64,000 nucleotides of DNA from Sphingomonadales bacterium. Its GTDB lineage: Bacteria; Pseudomonadota; Alphaproteobacteria; Sphingomonadales; Sphingomonadaceae. Position numbers and translations under genes: made by a program. Location of the stretch: NCBI GenBank assembly GCA_016714795.1, contig JADKCA010000004.1:310001-374000 (forward strand), in the 5' to 3' direction. Numbering within the stretch: the first letter of the stretch is position 1; each line of letters opens with the position of its first letter. Below are positions 61,408 to 64,000 of the stretch, one piece after another. The notes beneath the pieces are model-generated. The model saw nothing but the letters and a program-made list of their open reading frames with translations, was not told the origin of the DNA and ran no database searches.

Positions 61408-63759
61408 TTATTCCGCAATCACCACCTTACCGGCAATCAGCGCCTCGATCTTCGCCGCATCATAACCCAGTTCCTCAAGAATCGGCCGGGTATATTGGCC
61501 GAGACGCGGGGCAGGGCCCTTCTTTTGCGCGGGCGTGTCAGACAGGCGGAAATAATGGCCGATTTCACGGATCGGGCCGTGCATTGTTTCGGGCTGTTCA
61601 AACACCCGGCCGCTGTCGAGCGCCCATTGTTCGTGGAACAATGTGGGGACGACGGGCAGTTTGGCGGGGATTTCGCACGCGACCCTGGCTCCGCGCAACA
61701 GCGCATAGGCGTCCTGCGCCGTCATGGCGGAGAGCGCCGCGCCGACCGCTTCGGCCAGCGCCTTGGTGTTGGCCTTGCGCCCGGCTTCGGTCGCACACGC
61801 CGCCACCAGCGCAACATCCAGCGATAGAGCCTCCGCCGTGCGCGCGAACGCCCGGTCGCCCACTGCCGCAATCACGATCCAGTCATCGGATGTCTGGTAG
61901 AGCCGGTAAAGCGGCCCCCAACCGGTCTGCTCATGATCGAGCAGCAGCGCGGTCAGCGACTTTTTGCCTTCGCCTAGAAACTGGTGCGAGGAGACGAACA
62001 TGCTGGAGTGCAATTGCGGGCATTCGATATATTGCCCCTCACCCGTGCGGTCGCGATGGGCAAGGCCGGAGAGCGCGGCGGTCGCGCCCAGCAGGCCGTT
62101 ATAATAATCCTCATTGCCCTCGATGGTGCGGACCGGGCGGTTGCCCTCTCCGCCGCCTTCGAACAACAGGCCGGTAAAGCCCGATTGCAGCGGTGCAAAG
62201 CTCTTGTCGAACGCGCGCGGGCCAGCCGAACCGAAGCCGGGCAGATAGCAATAGACGAGGCTGGGGTTGATTGCGCTCAGCTGATCGTAGCCGATGCCGA
62301 CCTTTTCCGCTTTGCCGGGGCGCTGGTTGTGCATCACCACGTCTGCCGTGCGGATCAGATCATGGACGAGCGCTTGGCCCTCCGCCGTTTTGAGATCGAC
62401 AACAATGTTGCGCTTGCCGCGTTGGGCGGCTTCGAACGGGTTGGGCAGCGGGCGCATCTGTTCGCCGCGCGGGGGCTCGACCAGAATCACGTCTGCGCCG
62501 AGATCGGAGAGCATCTTCGCGCCATAGCCGGTGGCGAAGAAGGAGCTGAGATCGACCACGCGGATGCCCTCCAGCGCGTAGCGGATCGGCTTGCCGGTGG
62601 CCGCAGGGGCGGCAGGCGCGGCCTGCGCGGCGCGCGCGCGGATCGCGTCATTGTCCTGCCCGCGCAAGGGGGCGGCGCGGGGCGTGCCGACAGGAGCCTT
62701 GCGGAAGCGGACGGGGGGCGCGGCCTGTTTCAGCGTGCCGAGTTCGGGATGCTGCACCTCGATCGCCATCTTCGCGAATTCGATTTGCCCATCGGCGAGC
62801 ACTTCGCCCTGTCGCAGCACAGGGATGCACGCCACGTCGAGCGCCTTGAACTCCGCCAGCCATTCGGCGCGCGGGCGCTGCTGAAAGGCTTCGGGAATAT
62901 AGTCGCGGGCAATGGCATATTCTTCGTCGTTGAGCGGAACCGACATGTCGGCCTTGCCGCCGGTATCCTGGCAGATGTCGCCAAAGCCGAACACCTCCAT
63001 CACGCTCTTGAATCCGCCCTGACCGCCGGTATGGACCTGAATATATTCGCCATCTTCGCACAGGAATGCGCCGGTGATCAGCCGCTTGTAACCATAGCCG
63101 ACGCGCTTGCCATTCTGCACCTCCACATAGGAAATGCCTTCGGGATGATACCAATGGTTCATCGGGCTCTGTGCAAGCACACCATCGAGCATCGAGGTGT
63201 CGACGCGCTGGCCCCGCCCGGTCTGGTAGCGCGCGCGTACGGCGGCGAGCAGGCTGATCGCGGTGATGAAGCCGGTGCCATAAGCGGTGTTGGGGTGGCC
63301 AAGGAAGATCGGCCCCTCGCGCTCGACGCTCGCCTGTTCGGCCATCATGCCCAGCTTGGCGGTCACAATCGCGTCATAACCCGGCTCGTCGCGCCACGGC
63401 GTGTCATGGCCGAAGCCGGTGATGGAGCCATAGATGAGGCGCGGGAAACGCGCTTTCAGATCGTCATAGCCCAGCCCCAGAGTCTCCGCCTTGCCGGGGC
63501 CGAACGATTCGAGGAAAATGTCCGCCTGCGCCATCAGGCTGATCAGAACGTCGCGGTCTGCGGCGTTGCCCAGATCCAGCTCGATGCTCTTCTTGCCGCG
63601 CTGCCATGCGAGGCGGAGCAGGTCGATCTGTGGCGCGTCGCTTTCCGGGCGCTCGATCTTGATGACGTCCGCACCATTATCCGCCAGCAGCATCGTGGCA
63701 ATGCTGCCGGGTGAGCCCCATGTCGCGTCGAGCACGGTCAGTCCGGCCAATGGTCCCAT
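61408..63759 (-). CDS. Double-domain class III CoA-transferase (CaiB/BaiF)
   Basis: A 783-residue protein with two class III CoA-transferase domains in tandem, each about 380 residues. The first has GSITGFGHDTPWRDEPGYD with the expected nucleophile Asp. The second has CYLPGFGSAGPRAFDKSF, where the Asp alignment is less sure. Class III enzymes usually work as interlocked dimers of single-domain chains, so a fused pair could form the same unit in one chain. It moves CoA between carboxylic acids; the pair is unknown. It starts 2 bases from the end of the cofD-like gene. Confidence 0.85.
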   Translation of the reverse strand: MGPLAGLTVLDATWGSPGSIATMLLADNGADVIKIERPESDAPQIDLLRLAWQRGKKSIELDLGNAADRDVLISLMAQADIFLESFGPGKAETLGLGYDDLKARFPRLIYGSITGFGHDTPWRDEPGYDAIVTAKLGMMAEQASVEREGPIFLGHPNTAYGTGFITAISLLAAVRARYQTGRGQRVDTSMLDGVLAQSPMNHWYHPEGISYVEVQNGKRVGYGYKRLITGAFLCEDGEYIQVHTGGQGGFKSVMEVFGFGDICQDTGGKADMSVPLNDEEYAIARDYIPEAFQQRPRAEWLAEFKALDVACIPVLRQGEVLADGQIEFAKMAIEVQHPELGTLKQAAPPVRFRKAPVGTPRAAPLRGQDNDAIRARAAQAAPAAPAATGKPIRYALEGIRVVDLSSFFATGYGAKMLSDLGADVILVEPPRGEQMRPLPNPFEAAQRGKRNIVVDLKTAEGQALVHDLIRTADVVMHNQRPGKAEKVGIGYDQLSAINPSLVYCYLPGFGSAGPRAFDKSFAPLQSGFTGLLFEGGGEGNRPVRTIEGNEDYYNGLLGATAALSGLAHRDRTGEGQYIECPQLHSSMFVSSHQFLGEGKKSLTALLLDHEQTGWGPLYRLYQTSDDWIVIAAVGDRAFARTAEALSLDVALVAACATEAGRKANTKALAEAVGAALSAMTAQDAYALLRGARVACEIPAKLPVVPTLFHEQWALDSGRVFEQPETMHGPIREIGHYFRLSDTPAQKKGPAPRLGQYTRPILEELGYDAAKIEALIAGKVVIAE

Positions 63760-63761
63760 CG

Positions 63762-64000
63762 TCAGTCTCCATGTGGGGCAGTGCTGCTGCCCGTCAGAAT
63801 GTCCAGAATTTCAGCAGCGAGCCGGGCGCGGTCCGGCTCATCCCGCATCAAGATATCGCGCTGGCTGATCGTCAGTCCCGGCGCGGTGCAGTTGTCGCCC
63901 GTGTCGATCACCAGATGGTCGATCAGCCCGGCATAATGCGCGGCAATCGCCTCATTGGTGCAGGCCAGACCGAGTTTGGCCATGATCTTCGCGGTCGGGC
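63762..64000 (-). CDS. cofD: C-terminal part of a CofD-like phospholactate transferase (cut by window)
   Basis: The end of a protein of the CofD family, which builds the deazaflavin part of coenzyme F420. The frame is open to the right edge; just inside it reads PTAKIMAKLGLACTNEA, fitting the GPTAKxMAELG motif, and later HLVIDTGDNCT and DILMRDEPDRARLAAEIL. The first ATG at 63983 is internal to that motif, so the true start is beyond the window. If correct, the organism may make F420. The CaiB-type gene follows in the same transcript. Confidence 0.75.
   Translation of the reverse strand, partial: PTAKIMAKLGLACTNEAIAAHYAGLIDHLVIDTGDNCTAPGLTISQRDILMRDEPDRARLAAEILDILTGSSTAPHGD

Noticed and set aside
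1..64000. CRISPR array, tRNA, rRNA or transposase genes
   Set aside because: No array of spaced direct repeats, no cloverleaf with a CCA-type end and no DDE or tyrosine recombinase gene was seen when reading the window; a tRNA scan was not possible.

Overview
The window looks like a piece of a Sphingomonadaceae (Alphaproteobacteria) chromosome. It is GC-rich and densely packed, with many 4-base start/stop overlaps. The organism call rests on the protein style: two large TonB-dependent receptors with EIVV-type TonB boxes, a 3-dehydroshikimate dehydratase fused to a dioxygenase-like half, and the rpmF-plsX-fabH-ihfA-merR block. No tRNA, rRNA, CRISPR array or transposase gene was found. The first and last genes run off the window.

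Layout. 1-6.5 kb: cnoX-like thioredoxin (cut at left), LON-domain protein, exported methyltransferase, FabH-like synthase, a frameshifted hisN, AraC regulator, pentapeptide protein, TetR regulator. 6.5-13.3 kb: TonB receptor facing the TetR gene, then rpmI-rplT and pheS-pheT. 13.3-26 kb: a quinate/shikimate-type catabolic island. It holds the dehydratase, a TetR regulator, two exported esterases, an MFS carrier, a TonB receptor, a quinate/shikimate dehydrogenase and an exported beta-propeller protein, and it ends at a LuxR regulator. 26-29.8 kb: cysD-cysNC-cysQ sulfate activation. 29.8-37 kb: LysR regulator and a leucine-degradation (liu) operon holding a HEPN-like gene, a DUF559 cassette and several palindromic repeats. 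37-42 kb: GMC oxidoreductase and a single-chain acyl-CoA carboxylase. 42-47.5 kb: MAPEG protein, rpmF-plsX-fabH-ihfA-merR, a symporter and a nuclease. 47.5-55 kb: SDR, GNAT, two unknown proteins, a wrecked surface-protein gene with a 15-G run, ispG, PAP2 phosphatase. 55-64 kb: esterase, MFS carrier, SDRs, AraC regulator, P450, a double CaiB/BaiF protein and the end of a cofD-like gene.

The most interesting system is the 13.3-24.9 kb island. Its genes could form a complete route from outer-membrane uptake of a quinate or shikimate ester, through periplasmic ester cleavage and inner-membrane transport, to protocatechuate. Three starts in the island (dehydratase, first esterase, TonB receptor) share a 16-bp operator-like motif placed on promoter-like sequences, so the embedded TetR protein probably controls them together. 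The liu operon is the second notable locus. It has in-frame palindromic insertions, a DUF559 gene between hairpins, and a diverged duplicate of the first 20 codons of liuD left upstream of the cassette.
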